Notes: generated by a model from the letters alone, not told the origin. Positions 25,162 to 34,306 are shown, counted from the first letter of the stretch. The stretch is 64,000 nucleotides of DNA from Amycolatopsis cihanbeyliensis (GCF_006715045.1 NZ_VFML01000001.1:744001-808000), one strand, 5' to 3'. Translations and numbers: made by a program.

Positions 25162-26136
25162 TCAGGACGCTCGCTTCCGGGCGGAACGCGCGGCCTCGAT
25201 CGCCTCGACCAGCTCCGCGCGACTCATCTTCGAGCGGCCGGCGACAGCGAGCTCGCGGGCAATCCTGGCCAACTCGGACTTGCTCGCCTCGGCCAGCTCC
25301 GCCCGGTCGTCCCCGGAGCGTTGACCGGACCGCCGCCGGGACGGCTTGCCCGACTTCCCGCCGTGCCGCTGGATGCTCGCGGACAGCGCCTCGGTCAGGT
25401 CCACGACATTGGTCGGCTCGGGGGCCTCGGCGGCCACCGTGACGGTGCGCCCCGCCTTCTTGTCCTCGATCAACTCGCGGACGCGCTGGGTAGAGGTGTC
25501 CGGGTAGTCCTCCGGCTGCCACCGGGTGCTCATCGACTCGATCAGGTCGACGGCCATGTCCCGTTCCTTCCGGCCGATCTCGGGCAGCTCGGGAAGGCCG
25601 CCGAGTTCGGTTTCCGGGTCGCGGACGTCCTCGGCGAACAGCAGGGTGTCCATGGTCAGCAGCGCCTCGGTGGCCCGGACCAGCGCGATGTGCTCCCTGC
25701 CGCACATGACGAAGGACGCGACGGCCCCGCGTCCGGTCTCGGCCATCGCCGCGGCCAGCACGGCGTAGGGACGCGCGAACTCGGCGTCACCCGGCGTGAG
25801 CCAGTAGCTCTTCTGGAAGAAGAGCGGGTCGATCTCGGCCGGGTCTATGAAGGACCGGATGTCGATGGTGCGCGAGCGACCCGGTGCGACCTCCGCCAGC
25901 TCGGACTGCTCGACCTGGACATACTCCCCGCCGCCGAGATCATAGCCCCGCACCAGGTCGTGGTAGTCGACCTCCTCGCCGGTTCGCTCGTTGACCCGCC
26001 GGTAACGGACCCGGTCCGACGTGCCGCGCTCGAACTGCCGGAAGTGGATGGTGTGATCACCGGTGGCGCTGAACACCTGGACCGGGACGGTCACCAGACC
26101 GAAGTTCAACGAACCCTTCCAGACCGGCCTCGCCAT
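25162..26136 (-). CDS. ku: Ku protein for non-homologous end joining
   Basis: The 324-residue protein starts at ATG 26136, 5 nt after GAGGAG. It begins ARPVWKGSLNFGLVTVPV, the invariant bacterial Ku opening, and continues through the beta-barrel (HFRQFERGTSDRVRYRRVNERTGEEV, DIRSFIDPAEIDPLFFQKSYWL). After the core, residues about 255-324 form a lysine/arginine-rich extension ending in a SAP/Rho-N-like helix pair (ASKSELARIARELAVAGRSKMSRAELVEAI), a feature of long Ku paralogues. It binds double-strand breaks and recruits LigD. No ligD gene is in the window. Confidence 0.95.
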   Translation of the reverse strand: MARPVWKGSLNFGLVTVPVQVFSATGDHTIHFRQFERGTSDRVRYRRVNERTGEEVDYHDLVRGYDLGGGEYVQVEQSELAEVAPGRSRTIDIRSFIDPAEIDPLFFQKSYWLTPGDAEFARPYAVLAAAMAETGRGAVASFVMCGREHIALVRATEALLTMDTLLFAEDVRDPETELGGLPELPEIGRKERDMAVDLIESMSTRWQPEDYPDTSTQRVRELIEDKKAGRTVTVAAEAPEPTNVVDLTEALSASIQRHGGKSGKPSRRRSGQRSGDDRAELAEASKSELARIARELAVAGRSKMSRAELVEAIEAARSARKRAS

Positions 26137-26331
26137 GGTCACTCCTCACCTTTCGGACGACCCCGCCGGCTGCTGGCTGAACCGGCGAACCCTGAGCCCC
26201 CGCCGCTCCCGGGCGCGGCGACGACCTGGCTGTGGGGTGCCCCGATCGCGGCGAACCCAATCACCGGCTCGGCGCACGTGTGACGGTCACCCGGCCCGGG
26301 CATTCCCGAATCGAGGAGGAGGTGAGCAGTG

Positions 26332-27055
26332 ATGTCCGAGTGCTCGGAATGGACCGACCTGGCGACCGGGCTGGCGGGAATGGCCCGCGACCTGCTCGCC
26401 CAGTATTCCGTGCACGGCACACTGGACCGAATCACGTCCCACGCCGTCGGGTTGGTGGATGGCTGTGCCTCCGCGGGCGTCCAGGTGCTGCGCGGGGGGC
26501 GCGTGCATACCTTGTCGGTGACCGACAACCTGGCCAGGGCTTCCGACCGGAAGCAGGCCGAGCTGCGGTCGGGACCGTGCTTCGACGCCGCGTACCACAA
26601 GCAGAAGGTGTACCGGATCGCCGACCTGACCACCGCGGAGCACCGGTGGCCGAGGTACGCCTCCTGGCGCGTGAGCTGGGGATCGGCAGCATGATGGGTT
26701 CCTGCTGTACACCGAGGGTGAGGACGACCTCGGGGCGTTGAACCTGTACTCGACGCGGCCACACGCCTGCAACGAACGTTCCGAGCAGGCGGGCTGGGTC
26801 CTGGCCTCGCATGCCGCCGTGGCGCTGTCCAGTGCCCGCGCCCATGCGCAGCTGCACGAGGCGATCAGCGGCCGGCAGGACATCGGCGAGGCCCTCGGCA
26901 TCCTGATGGAACGGCACAAGCTCGACGAACGGGCGGCGTTCGACATGTTGACGAAGGTGTCGCAGGATCACAACATCAAGATTCGCGAACTCGCCAGCAC
27001 CATCAACACCACCGGTGAGATTCCGGACCACGGTCAACCGGCGAACGACCCGTAG
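26332..27055 (+). pseudogene. GAF-ANTAR regulator with two single-base deletions
   Basis: From ATG 26332 (after GAGGAGGTGAGC) a GAF domain is readable: LDRITSHAVGLVDGCASAGVQVLRGG, then SGPCFDAAYHKQKVYRIADLT. It is out of frame after RYAS (about 26662); the next frame gives LARELGIGSMMG, and a second shift near 26695 gives FLLYTEGEDDLGALNLYS. The last frame stays open through the ANTAR RNA-binding domain (QLHEAISGRQDIGEALGILMERHKL ... RELASTI). Each break is cured by one added base. ANTAR proteins act as antiterminators that bind paired RNA hairpins. The gene may be intact in reality. Confidence 0.82.
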
Positions 27056-27066
27056 GCTCCCCGGCC

Positions 27067-27507
27067 CTACCCGTCACCGGCCGGAAGCCTCCCGGCCGGT
27101 AAGTCCGGGGCGGACAGGGCGGCAACGGCGTCGGCCAGGCAGTCGTAGGTCACCAGCAGGTCCAGGGCACCGGTCAGCTCCAGCACCCGCCGCACCGGCC
27201 GGGTGGCTACCACCAGGCCCAGTTGCCGGTGCGCGGCCCGTGCCTGCTGCGCGGCCGTCACCAGCACCCGCACCCCCGCTACGGCGAGGAACTCCACCTC
27301 GGACAGGTCGATCAGCACCCGGCCGGTCCGCCGCTGCTCGGCCTCGCGCAGGGCGTCCCGCAACAGCACCACGGTGTGCAGGTCGATCTCCCCGGCCGCG
27401 GCGCACACCTCCACGTCGGCACGATGCCGGGTACAGCGCACCGTCAGGTACCGGGTCGCCGCCGCGCGCTCGGCCACGGCGGCGGCGAGGATCTCGCAAG
27501 AATCCAT
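27067..27507 (-). CDS. STAS-domain protein (anti-sigma factor antagonist type)
   Basis: The 146-residue protein has a 30-residue N-terminal helix and then a STAS fold: VEVCAAAGEIDLHTVVLLRDALRE, then VLIDLSEVEFLAVAGVRVLVTA. In SpoIIAA-type antagonists the phosphorylatable residue follows the DLS-x-V-x-F-hydrophobic motif as S or T in a D-S-S/T-G-like turn. Here that turn reads FLAVAG, so the usual serine is missing and partner switching by phosphorylation looks unlikely. Such divergent STAS proteins are common in actinomycetes and may bind an anti-sigma factor constitutively. The start is ATG 27507. Confidence 0.82.
   Translation of the reverse strand: MDSCEILAAAVAERAAATRYLTVRCTRHRADVEVCAAAGEIDLHTVVLLRDALREAEQRRTGRVLIDLSEVEFLAVAGVRVLVTAAQQARAAHRQLGLVVATRPVRRVLELTGALDLLVTYDCLADAVAALSAPDLPAGRLPAGDG
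27076..27100. terminator. Hairpin between convergent GAF-ANTAR and STAS genes
   Basis: ACCGGCCGG (27076-27084) and CCGGCCGGT (27092-27100) form a perfect 9-bp stem with a 7-nt loop. It lies just after the rightward gene and inside the last codons of the leftward STAS gene, so it could serve both. Confidence 0.45.
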
Positions 27508-27801
27508 TGAACGTGCCTTCCTGGCAGTCAATGGCGAGAAGCCGGCGGCACGCGGTCTGGACCGGACGATCACTCTCGCACAGAGGGACGGGTACTCCAG
27601 CTCGGGCTCAACCGGCACCATCCACGGTAGCCCTCCCCCGCCCCCGTGACCACCCCGGCATGTCGACGGCATGAGCGCGATCGGCCCGCGCCCGCCGGCG
27701 GGTTGCTCCCGCGCCCACTCCGGAACCTCCTGGGGTTTGGCCGGGCACGTCACGGGTAGCCGATGCGCGACGACCCACCACGTTCGAAAGGCGGCGGCAC
27801 C

Positions 27802-29910
27802 GTGGCCAACTCCCGAACCGGCGACGCCAAGGACGAGCAGCTCGAACGCGCGCGCGTGGACCAGGACGGCACCCTGCTCACCACCCAGCAGGGGGTGCGG
27901 GTGGACCACACCGACGACTCCCTCACCGCGGGGGCGCGCGGCCCGACCCTGCTCGAGGACTTCCACGCCCGTGAGAAGATCACCCATTTCGACCACGAAC
28001 GGATCCCGGAGCGCGTGGTGCACGCCCGCGGCGCGGGCGCCTACGGCCGGTTCCGTCCCTACGACAGCTCCCTCGCCGAGCACACCACCGCGGAGTTCCT
28101 GACCAATCCCGATGAGGAGATCCCGGTGTTCGTCCGGTTCTCCACGGTCGCCGGTTCCCGCGGCTCCGCGGACACGGTACGGGACGTGCGCGGCTTCGCC
28201 ACCAAGTTCTACACCCGGCAGGGCAACTACGACCTGGTCGGGAACAACATGCCGGTGTTCTTCATCCAGGACGGCATCAAGTTTCCCGATTTCGTGCACG
28301 CGGTGAAGCCGGAGCCGCCGAACGAGATCCCGCAGGCGCAGTCGGCGCACGACACCTTCTGGGACTTCGTGTCCCTGCAGCCGGAGTCGCTGCACATGGT
28401 GATGTGGCTGATGTCCGACCGTGCGCTGCCGCGTAGCTACCGGATGATGCAGGGCTTCGGGGTGCACACCTTCCGGCTGGTCAACGCCGACGGCAGGGGG
28501 ACGTTCGTCAAGTTCCACTGGAAACCCGTGCTGGGCACCCACTCGCTGGTGTGGGACGAGACGCAGAAGATCGCCGGCAAGGACCCGGACTTCAACCGCC
28601 GGGACCTGTGGGACAGCATCGAGGCCGGGCAGTACCCCGAGTACGAGCTCGGGGTGCAGCTGGTGGACGAGGCCGACGAGTTCGCCTTCGACTTCGACCT
28701 GCTGGACCCGACCAAGATCATCCCGGAGGAGCGGGTTCCGGTGCGGCCGGTGGGGAGGATGGTGCTCGACCGCAACCCGGACAACTTCTTCGCCGAAACC
28801 GAGCAGATCGCCTTCCACACCGCCAACGTGGTGCCCGGTATCGACTTCACCAACGATCCGCTGCTGCAGACGCGCAACTTCTCGTACCTCGACACCCAGC
28901 TGATCCGGCTCGGCGGGCCGAACTTCGCCCAGCTACCGGTCAACCGGCCGATCGCGCCCGTGCACACCAACCAGCGCGACGGCTACGGCCAGCAGGACAT
29001 CCATCGGGGACAGTCCAGCTACTTCAAGAACAGCGTTGGCGGAGGCTGCCCGGCGCTGGCCGAGTCCGGGGCGTTCCGGCACTACACCGAGCGGGTGGAC
29101 GGGCAGAAGATCCGGGAACGCAGCGCGAGTTTCACCGACCACTACAGCCAGGCAAGGCTGTTCTGGAACAGCATGTCCGATGTGGAGGCCGAGCACATCG
29201 TCGCGGCGTACCGGTTCGAACTCGGCAAGGTGGTCGACAAGGAGATCAGGGCACGAACGGTCACCCAGCTCAACCACGTCGACCACGACCTCGCCCGCAG
29301 GGCCGCCGAAGGCGTCGGGGTCACCGCTCCCGCACCGGACGGGGAGCAGGGTCACCAGCGGTCCTCTCCCGCGCTGTCCCAGCTGAACGCACCGATGCAC
29401 AAGATCGAGACCCGCAAGATCGCGGTACTCGCGGCCGATGGTGTGGACGCCACCGGTGTCCGCAGGCTGATCGACGCGCTGCGCGACCAGGGCGCCATCG
29501 TGGAGGTGCTGGCACCGACCGAGGGCGAGCTCAGCGCGGGCCACGGCGAGCCGATCACCGCCGACCGCGCGATCAACACGATGGCCTCGGTGCTGTACGA
29601 CGCGGTGGTGGCTCCCTGCGGCCCGGACAGCGTGGCCACCCTCGCCACCGATGGCTACGCGGTGCACTTTCTTGCCGAGGCCTACAAGCACGCCAAGCCG
29701 GTCGCCGGCTTCGGCTCCGGCCTCGAGCTGCTGCGCAAAGCGGGCATCACGGACAATCTCGCCGGCGGACCCGAAGTCCGGACCGACAACGGGGTGGTCA
29801 CCTCCACAGCGGCGGAGAACTCGCTACCCGAGGACTTCTTCGCCGCCTTCGCGGGTCAACTCGCCCAACACCGGATCTGGAGCAGGCGCACCGAAAGCGT
29901 GGCCGCCTGA
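27802..29910 (+). CDS. katE: Large-subunit catalase (HPII type) with C-terminal DJ-1/PfpI-like domain
   Basis: The protein has 702 residues. The core shows [15 protein letters not shown] (distal His), [44 protein letters not shown] (distal Asn region), and the proximal-haem motif around [18 protein letters not shown] with the tyrosine ligand. The extra 150 residues ([22 protein letters not shown] through [12 protein letters not shown]) form the flavodoxin/GATase-like domain of large catalases, without its catalytic cysteine. It disproportionates hydrogen peroxide. GTG 27802 was chosen because AAAGGCGGC precedes it and family members begin close to [12 protein letters not shown] 27763 in frame is an alternative. 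Confidence 0.95.
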   Translation: MANSRTGDAKDEQLERARVDQDGTLLTTQQGVRVDHTDDSLTAGARGPTLLEDFHAREKITHFDHERIPERVVHARGAGAYGRFRPYDSSLAEHTTAEFLTNPDEEIPVFVRFSTVAGSRGSADTVRDVRGFATKFYTRQGNYDLVGNNMPVFFIQDGIKFPDFVHAVKPEPPNEIPQAQSAHDTFWDFVSLQPESLHMVMWLMSDRALPRSYRMMQGFGVHTFRLVNADGRGTFVKFHWKPVLGTHSLVWDETQKIAGKDPDFNRRDLWDSIEAGQYPEYELGVQLVDEADEFAFDFDLLDPTKIIPEERVPVRPVGRMVLDRNPDNFFAETEQIAFHTANVVPGIDFTNDPLLQTRNFSYLDTQLIRLGGPNFAQLPVNRPIAPVHTNQRDGYGQQDIHRGQSSYFKNSVGGGCPALAESGAFRHYTERVDGQKIRERSASFTDHYSQARLFWNSMSDVEAEHIVAAYRFELGKVVDKEIRARTVTQLNHVDHDLARRAAEGVGVTAPAPDGEQGHQRSSPALSQLNAPMHKIETRKIAVLAADGVDATGVRRLIDALRDQGAIVEVLAPTEGELSAGHGEPITADRAINTMASVLYDAVVAPCGPDSVATLATDGYAVHFLAEAYKHAKPVAGFGSGLELLRKAGITDNLAGGPEVRTDNGVVTSTAAENSLPEDFFAAFAGQLAQHRIWSRRTESVAA

Positions 29911-29998
29911 GCGGGCCGGGACAAGCCGAGCCACCGGATCGGGTGCCGATCGCGAGGCCAGGACCTGGACGCAATCGGCCGATCAGGTGAAGGCGCGG

Positions 29999-30023
29999 CG
30001 GGCTTCCGGCCGCCGGAAGCCCG
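29999..30023 (+). terminator. Terminator hairpin of the catalase gene
   Basis: CGGGCTTCCGG (29999-30009) and CCGGAAGCCCG (30013-30023) pair perfectly over 11 bp with a 3-nt loop, about 90 bp beyond the katE stop. Confidence 0.6.
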
Positions 30024-30141
30024 TCCGATCTACTGTGGACCGTTACCGGAGTGGTACCGAGCCCACCCTTGGCGGGCTCGCCCGTCCGCCGGATAATGGC
30101 GTCGTCGGCTCTGTCTCGAGGACGAGAGGTGGAACGGCACG

Positions 30142-30531
30142 ATGTTCACACATTCCGAGTGCGTCCGACTCATCGGATCACCTGAGCGTGGTCGCCGTGC
30201 CATGGTATCGATCGACGGGCGGGTCCCGATCCGCCTCGCTTGCGTCATTCTCGACAGCGGCGACCTGCTGATCCCGGTCGGGGCCGACAGATCACTGGTC
30301 CGCAGCGCGGTCGGTCGCCCGGTGACGGTCGAATTCGCCCAGGGTGACCGGCAGGGGAACATCGGCTGGATCGTCATCGGGGTCGGGCTCGCCCGCCCGA
30401 TGCGGCATCACGACCCGCCGGTGCCGCTGCCGCGCACGACGGTCACCGCGACCATGACCGCACCGTTCGAGAACGGTATTCGCGTCAACATCGCCCGTTT
30501 CTCCGGTGACTGGCGGGGCACCATCGCCTGA
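30142..30531 (+). CDS. Pyridoxamine 5'-phosphate oxidase-like (FMN split-barrel) protein, 129 aa
   Basis: The sequence opens with a C-x-R-L-I-type helix (HSECVRLIGSPERGRRAMVSIDGRVPI). It continues with alternating strands (LACVILDSGDLLIPVG, PVTVEFAQGDRQGNIGWIVIGVGLARP), the arrangement seen in the many small actinobacterial PNPOx-like proteins that bind FMN, F420 or haem. No catalytic assignment is possible. The start is ATG 30142; an AGAGGTGG site lies somewhat far upstream. It ends 9 bp before the convergent esterase stop. Confidence in the fold is moderate, and in the gene being real fairly good. Confidence 0.65.
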   Translation: MFTHSECVRLIGSPERGRRAMVSIDGRVPIRLACVILDSGDLLIPVGADRSLVRSAVGRPVTVEFAQGDRQGNIGWIVIGVGLARPMRHHDPPVPLPRTTVTATMTAPFENGIRVNIARFSGDWRGTIA

Positions 30532-30539
30532 CCGGTCGG

Positions 30540-31628
30540 TCACGGGTGAGCGAGTCCCGCCATGAGCAGCCCGACGAAGTGCCGCATGTCGGCCTTCAGG
30601 CAGGCAGGTTGTGCGTGCTTGCCGTCGCAGCCTTCCGCCCAGGTGCTGCCGTCGCCGTAGTCGACGAAGGTGTGCGGAATCCCGGCCGCCACCAGGTTGT
30701 CCCTGGTGACCAGGTTGGTATCGCGTGCCACGCTCTCGGCGAGGGCCGCCACGGGTTCCTCGGCCAGGTTGCCGCCGTTGCCCGCGTACATCGCCACGCC
30801 CATGCCGCGCAGCGACTCCACGTGCTGTGCCGGGCTTCTCACGTTCCACACCGTGTCCAGCGGCCACACCGGCACGCCGAAGATCGCGTCCGCCGGCACT
30901 GTCGGCGTGCCGCTGCCGGGCAGTTGCGTGGTGCCGACCACCGCCGCCCGCTGCGCCTGGTTCAGCAGGTCGAGCCCGCCGGAGAAGCTGCCGAGGTAAC
31001 CGAACAGCTCGGGCCTGCGCTCGGCGTAGTGGAACGCGCCGAAGCCGCCCATCGAGTGCCCGGAGATCGCCCTTGCGTCCCGCGTCGAGATCGTCCGCAG
31101 GTTCGCGTCGACGAACGGGATCACCTGGTCGAGGTGGAAGTTCTCCCAGTTCTGCTGCCCGAGCTCGGCGGGCGAGTTCACCCAGTTCGTGTACCAGCCG
31201 CGACCGGACCCGTTGGGCGCCACGTTGATCAGCGGGACACCGCCGGCCGTGGACTCCTCGAACATCTGCTGGTTCAGCGCGGTGTCCGGGTAGTCGGGGT
31301 GGCCGTGCAGGTGGTACTGCACCGGGTAGCGGGTGCCGCCGGAAGAGTCGTAGTCCTCCGGCAACGTCACCATGATCACGTGCTCGCCGGAGACCTGGCC
31401 CGCCATCGCCGAGTACTTCGGCACCTCGTCCGTTCGCACGACGAACGTGAACGTGCGCTCGTTCCCGTCCACCCACCACGGCTGCTTGACGACGGTCAAC
31501 CCGTGGCCGTCGGTGAGGACCGGCGGCGCGGTCGACGCCCGCGCGCCCGGCGTGGCTCCGGTCAGGCCGAGCACGCTCACCAGCGCGAAGCCGAGACCGA
31601 GTGCCGTCGGCATCCACCTTCGCCTCAT
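30540..31628 (-). CDS. Secreted alpha/beta-hydrolase esterase (PF00756 type), last gene of the ESX accessory string
   Basis: The 362-residue protein begins RRRWMPTALGLGFALVSVLGL with an ALA-like cleavage region (GARAS), a Sec signal peptide. The esterase D/mycolyltransferase-like fold is recognised by YPVQYHLHGH, the oxyanion region, the nucleophile elbow ISGHSMGGFGAFHYA (Ser in G-H-S-M-G) and HTFVDYGDGSTWAEG with the likely catalytic His. A cysteine pair occurs near the C-terminus. Actinobacterial relatives include antigen-85-type mycolyltransferases and feruloyl/S-formylglutathione esterases. ATG 31628 shares one base with the stop of the upstream serine hydrolase, so the two are translationally coupled. 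Confidence 0.85.
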   Translation of the reverse strand: MRRRWMPTALGLGFALVSVLGLTGATPGARASTAPPVLTDGHGLTVVKQPWWVDGNERTFTFVVRTDEVPKYSAMAGQVSGEHVIMVTLPEDYDSSGGTRYPVQYHLHGHPDYPDTALNQQMFEESTAGGVPLINVAPNGSGRGWYTNWVNSPAELGQQNWENFHLDQVIPFVDANLRTISTRDARAISGHSMGGFGAFHYAERRPELFGYLGSFSGGLDLLNQAQRAAVVGTTQLPGSGTPTVPADAIFGVPVWPLDTVWNVRSPAQHVESLRGMGVAMYAGNGGNLAEEPVAALAESVARDTNLVTRDNLVAAGIPHTFVDYGDGSTWAEGCDGKHAQPACLKADMRHFVGLLMAGLAHP

Positions 31629-32773
31629 CACGACTCTCCTTCGCACAGGGCGGCGTTGACCACGTCGGCGGCCGCGGGGTCCTTCCCGATGATGTTGGCG
31701 TTGGTCATCAGCGACGCGAACCGGCCGTCGTCGGTGACCATCGTGATCGACGCGTGCCCGGTCGTCGAGATGCCGTCGTGCCCCCACGCCACACCACCGC
31801 ACGAAAGGGCCAGGTTGAACAGGCCGAGGCCGTAACCTGCCGGGGAACCCGGCGCGACCGGCACGGTGGTACGCATCTCGGCGAGTGCCTCGGCCGAGAC
31901 GACCTCGCCGCCGGCGAGCGCGCGGTAGAACGTCGCCATATCGCCCATCGAGGAGGCCATCGCACCGGCGGTGCTCAATCGGGACAGCTCGACCATGGTC
32001 GTGGCGTCGAGCCAGAAGAAGAGACCGCCCAGCCGGAAGCCCTGGTAGCCGGGCACGTACGGCTCGGCCAGCGCCCGCTCCCCCTGCGCAGGGAACGACG
32101 TGCCGGTCAGCCCGAGCGGCTCGATGATCCGCTCGGTGATCGCGTCACCGACGAACTGGCCGGTGATCTTCTCGATCAGCATGCCGAGCACCAGGTAGCC
32201 GACGTTGGAGTAGTGCATCGGCCCGCCGGGTTCGGACACCGGCGCGTCGTCCATCGCCGCTCGCACCACCGCGGCCAGCTCGTAGGTGCCGTCCGGCCCC
32301 GGCTCCGCCCCGCCGGCCTCGCGGGGCAGCCCGGCGGTGTGGTTGAGCAGCTGGCGCACCGTGATGACGTTGCCGTCGTAGTTCCCGGTGACCACGCCGG
32401 GCAGGTACCGCTCGACCGGCGCGTCGAGCTCGGCGAGGCCCTCGTCGACCAGTTGCAGCACCACCGCCGCCGTGAACGTCTTGGTCTGGCTACCGATCCG
32501 GAAATGGTCGGCCGCCGTGATCGGCCGGTCCTCGCGGGTGCTGGCGGACCCGCTGGTCAGTGTCCATGCCTCGGTGCCCCGCCCGGCATGGACGGCCGCG
32601 CCGGGGCCGGTCTTCTGCTGGTACCGGTCGAGCATGGCCTGGGTGTCCGCGTGCTCGTCGGCCCACGCCGGTGCGAAGGGGGCGACGACGGCGAGCGCGA
32701 CACCTCCCGCGAGCGCGACCAGCCACCGCTGTGTCGCTCTGGTCGCTCTGGTCGCTCTGGTCGCTCTCGTCAC
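31628..32773 (-). CDS. Secreted serine beta-lactamase-like hydrolase / D,D-peptidase
   Basis: The 381-residue protein carries an odd N-terminus, a 3-residue ATR repeat (from a 9-bp DNA repeat), then a signal peptide (RWLVALAGGVALAVVAPFAPAWA). Class-C/PBP4* motifs are present: FRIGSQTKTF (S-x-x-K), MHYSNVGYLVLG (Y-x-N) and a C-terminal GHDGISTTGHAS (HxG-type box). It would act outside the cell on peptidoglycan stem peptides, esters or D-amino acid peptides. GTG 32773 overlaps the previous stop by 4 nt (GTGA) and follows GAGGAACTC. Its position within an ESX accessory string suggests a wall-remodelling role coupled to secretion. Confidence 0.85.
   Translation of the reverse strand: MTRATRATRATRATQRWLVALAGGVALAVVAPFAPAWADEHADTQAMLDRYQQKTGPGAAVHAGRGTEAWTLTSGSASTREDRPITAADHFRIGSQTKTFTAAVVLQLVDEGLAELDAPVERYLPGVVTGNYDGNVITVRQLLNHTAGLPREAGGAEPGPDGTYELAAVVRAAMDDAPVSEPGGPMHYSNVGYLVLGMLIEKITGQFVGDAITERIIEPLGLTGTSFPAQGERALAEPYVPGYQGFRLGGLFFWLDATTMVELSRLSTAGAMASSMGDMATFYRALAGGEVVSAEALAEMRTTVPVAPGSPAGYGLGLFNLALSCGGVAWGHDGISTTGHASITMVTDDGRFASLMTNANIIGKDPAAADVVNAALCEGES
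32733..32768 (-). repeat. Four copies of a 9-bp tandem repeat in a signal peptide
   Basis: GTCGCTCTG occurs at 32733, 32742 and 32751, and with one mismatch at 32760. Read on the minus strand it encodes A-T-R units in the positively charged n-region of the serine hydrolase. Copy number changes would keep frame and alter only n-region length and charge. Confidence 0.8.
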
Positions 32774-33633
32774 CTGAGTTCCTCCCCGGTCGTCTCGGGT
32801 TCCCGGTCCCGAGTCTCGGATGATCCGCCACCGGCCAGGTCGCCGATAACGGTGAGCCCTTCCCGGACCACGTTGAGCACGCCGACCGCGCCCTCGATCA
32901 GCTTCACCAGGTTCTCGCCGCTGGCGAGCAACGCGCCCAGCTTTGCCGCGATCCGCCCGCCGTAGTCCACGGCGATCGCCACACACCGCGGGATGGCCTG
33001 CGCGATACTCGCCCCGAACGTGGCGGGGGCCGCGGCGATGGCCTCGGTCATGATCGGCACGATCTTGCCGACGGCTTCGGTAATCAGCCGAGTGACGATG
33101 TCGACGACCTGCGCGACCACCTCCCCCGCGGCGATCATCGCCTTCGAACTGGTCGCCGCCGTCTCGGCGACCGACCTGATCCCGTCGGTCAGCTTGGTGG
33201 CCGTCTCCGCGTAGTTCGCCTTGGCGGAACCGGACCACTCGCTGGTCTCGCGTTCTGTCGTGGAGCTGTAGTCGTCGGCGACGGAGTTCGCGGCCCGCGA
33301 GGCACCTTCGTGCTCGCCGGCCGGGCCCGACACCGAGTCCGGCTCGCCGCGCAACTGGTCGAGCGGCTCCTCGAGGAACGAGATCATCGGGGTGAGGAAG
33401 TCGCACCCCGCGCTGGCCAAGGCGGACAGTGGGCTCGCCGTCGAACCGAGCATCCCGAGCGAGACGGCGGGCTCGCCCGCGATCTCGGCCGACAACCATT
33501 CCTTGTTGCCGACGGAGTCCCCGGCAATCCGCAGTTCGGCGAGCGCCGTGCTGATCTCCACCGCCGACGGATCGGGGCCACCGGACTCCGACACTTCCCC
33601 GGAGCGTTCCCGCGGTTGCGTTGTCGTGCTCAT
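32770..33633 (-). CDS. WXG-bearing helical protein, probable ESX-type secretion substrate (287 aa)
   Basis: The protein is almost wholly alpha-helical, with low-complexity Ser/Glu ends. A W-S-G motif at residues 133-135 (TSEWSGSAKANYAET) sits between two predicted helices, as in WXG100 proteins. It is followed by a long Ala-rich amphipathic region (residues 150-265) similar in feel to EspA/EspE-type substrates. No signal peptide is present. It lies between an EspC-like gene and a Sec-exported hydrolase, with 4-nt overlaps on both sides. The start ATG 33633 follows GAGGAGGGC. No enzymatic motif is visible. Assignment as a secreted effector or partner rests on context and the WXG turn. Confidence 0.65.
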   Translation of the reverse strand: MSTTTQPRERSGEVSESGGPDPSAVEISTALAELRIAGDSVGNKEWLSAEIAGEPAVSLGMLGSTASPLSALASAGCDFLTPMISFLEEPLDQLRGEPDSVSGPAGEHEGASRAANSVADDYSSTTERETSEWSGSAKANYAETATKLTDGIRSVAETAATSSKAMIAAGEVVAQVVDIVTRLITEAVGKIVPIMTEAIAAAPATFGASIAQAIPRCVAIAVDYGGRIAAKLGALLASGENLVKLIEGAVGVLNVVREGLTVIGDLAGGGSSETRDREPETTGEELR

Positions 33634-33962
33634 CGAGTGCCCTCCTCGAGCATCGACCCGAGACCGGTGAGTGCGGCGGCGTGGCCCTCATCGGAGCGCT
33701 GGTACTGATCGGCGACTCGCCGCATCCCATGGCTCACCGTGTCCAATGTCGACGCGGCCTGAGCGACCGCGTCCGCCGTCTCGGTCATCGCGGAGCCGAT
33801 GCCTGCCGCGATGAACTGCGCGAACGCGCCCAGCGACAGCGACCCCATCTCACCCGGCAGCCCCGTGCCGGCCGAGGACAGCTGGTCGGCGTGCGCGGCC
33901 AGCCTGGTGGCGTGTCCGCGCAGCTGCTCGGGGTCGACGCTGTACGACCGCTGTGTGGTCAT
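33630..33962 (-). CDS. EspC-like type VII secretion target, 110 aa
   Basis: A short helical protein beginning YSVDPEQLRGHATRLAAHADQL, followed by a 30-residue glycine/serine turn region and a second helix (ADAVAQAASTLDTVSHGMRRVADQYQRSDE). This is the usual shape of the ESX-1 secretion-associated EspC/DUF2580 family, with the D-P-E-Q-L opening and the closing Y-x-x-x-D/E-like segment (YQRSDE) resembling the YxxxD/E export signal. It would form a helical hairpin recognised by an ESX ATPase. ATG 33962 overlaps the stop of the YbaB-like gene by 4 nt. Confidence 0.78.
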   Translation of the reverse strand: MTTQRSYSVDPEQLRGHATRLAAHADQLSSAGTGLPGEMGSLSLGAFAQFIAAGIGSAMTETADAVAQAASTLDTVSHGMRRVADQYQRSDEGHAAALTGLGSMLEEGTR

Positions 33963-34306
33963 CGCACTACCTCCGCCGGCAGGTGCTGCGTGAGCTGGGT
34001 GAGTGCCGGGCTGTCACCCAGGTAGCCAGCCATCACCTCGGCCATCCGTTCGGCGGCGAGGCACTGGGCTTCGCGCGCGGTGTTCACGATGAGCCCGGCC
34101 AGCGCGTCGGCCTCGAGCTTGCGCGCCATCGGCGTCAGCGTGACTCCCTCGAGCACCCCGGCGGCGTTCACCGATACCGTGACCTCGCCGCGCGGCGACC
34201 TCGCGGTCGCCCCGGACTCCTGCAGGCTCTCGCGTGCCTGGCGAGCGCCGCGCGCCGCGCGCTCGAGGCGGTCGCGGTAATCGGCCAGCCATTGTGCTGG
34301 ATCCAT
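33959..34306 (-). CDS. YbaB/EbfC-like protein of ESX loci, 115 aa
   Basis: The pattern is an N-terminal helix (MDPAQWLADYRDRLERAARGARQARESL), a central beta-sheet (GEVTVSVNAAGVLEGVTLTPMARKL) and a C-terminal helix (LAGLIVNTAREAQCLAAERMAEVMAGYL). This is the YbaB/EbfC fold found beside many ESX and EspG genes in actinobacteria. It probably dimerises; nucleoid binding is the family's classical activity, but its function in secretion loci is unknown. ATG 34306 follows AAGGAGACC. The gap to espG upstream is 59 bp, the only sizeable one within the string. Confidence 0.8.
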   Translation of the reverse strand: MDPAQWLADYRDRLERAARGARQARESLQESGATARSPRGEVTVSVNAAGVLEGVTLTPMARKLEADALAGLIVNTAREAQCLAAERMAEVMAGYLGDSPALTQLTQHLPAEVVR

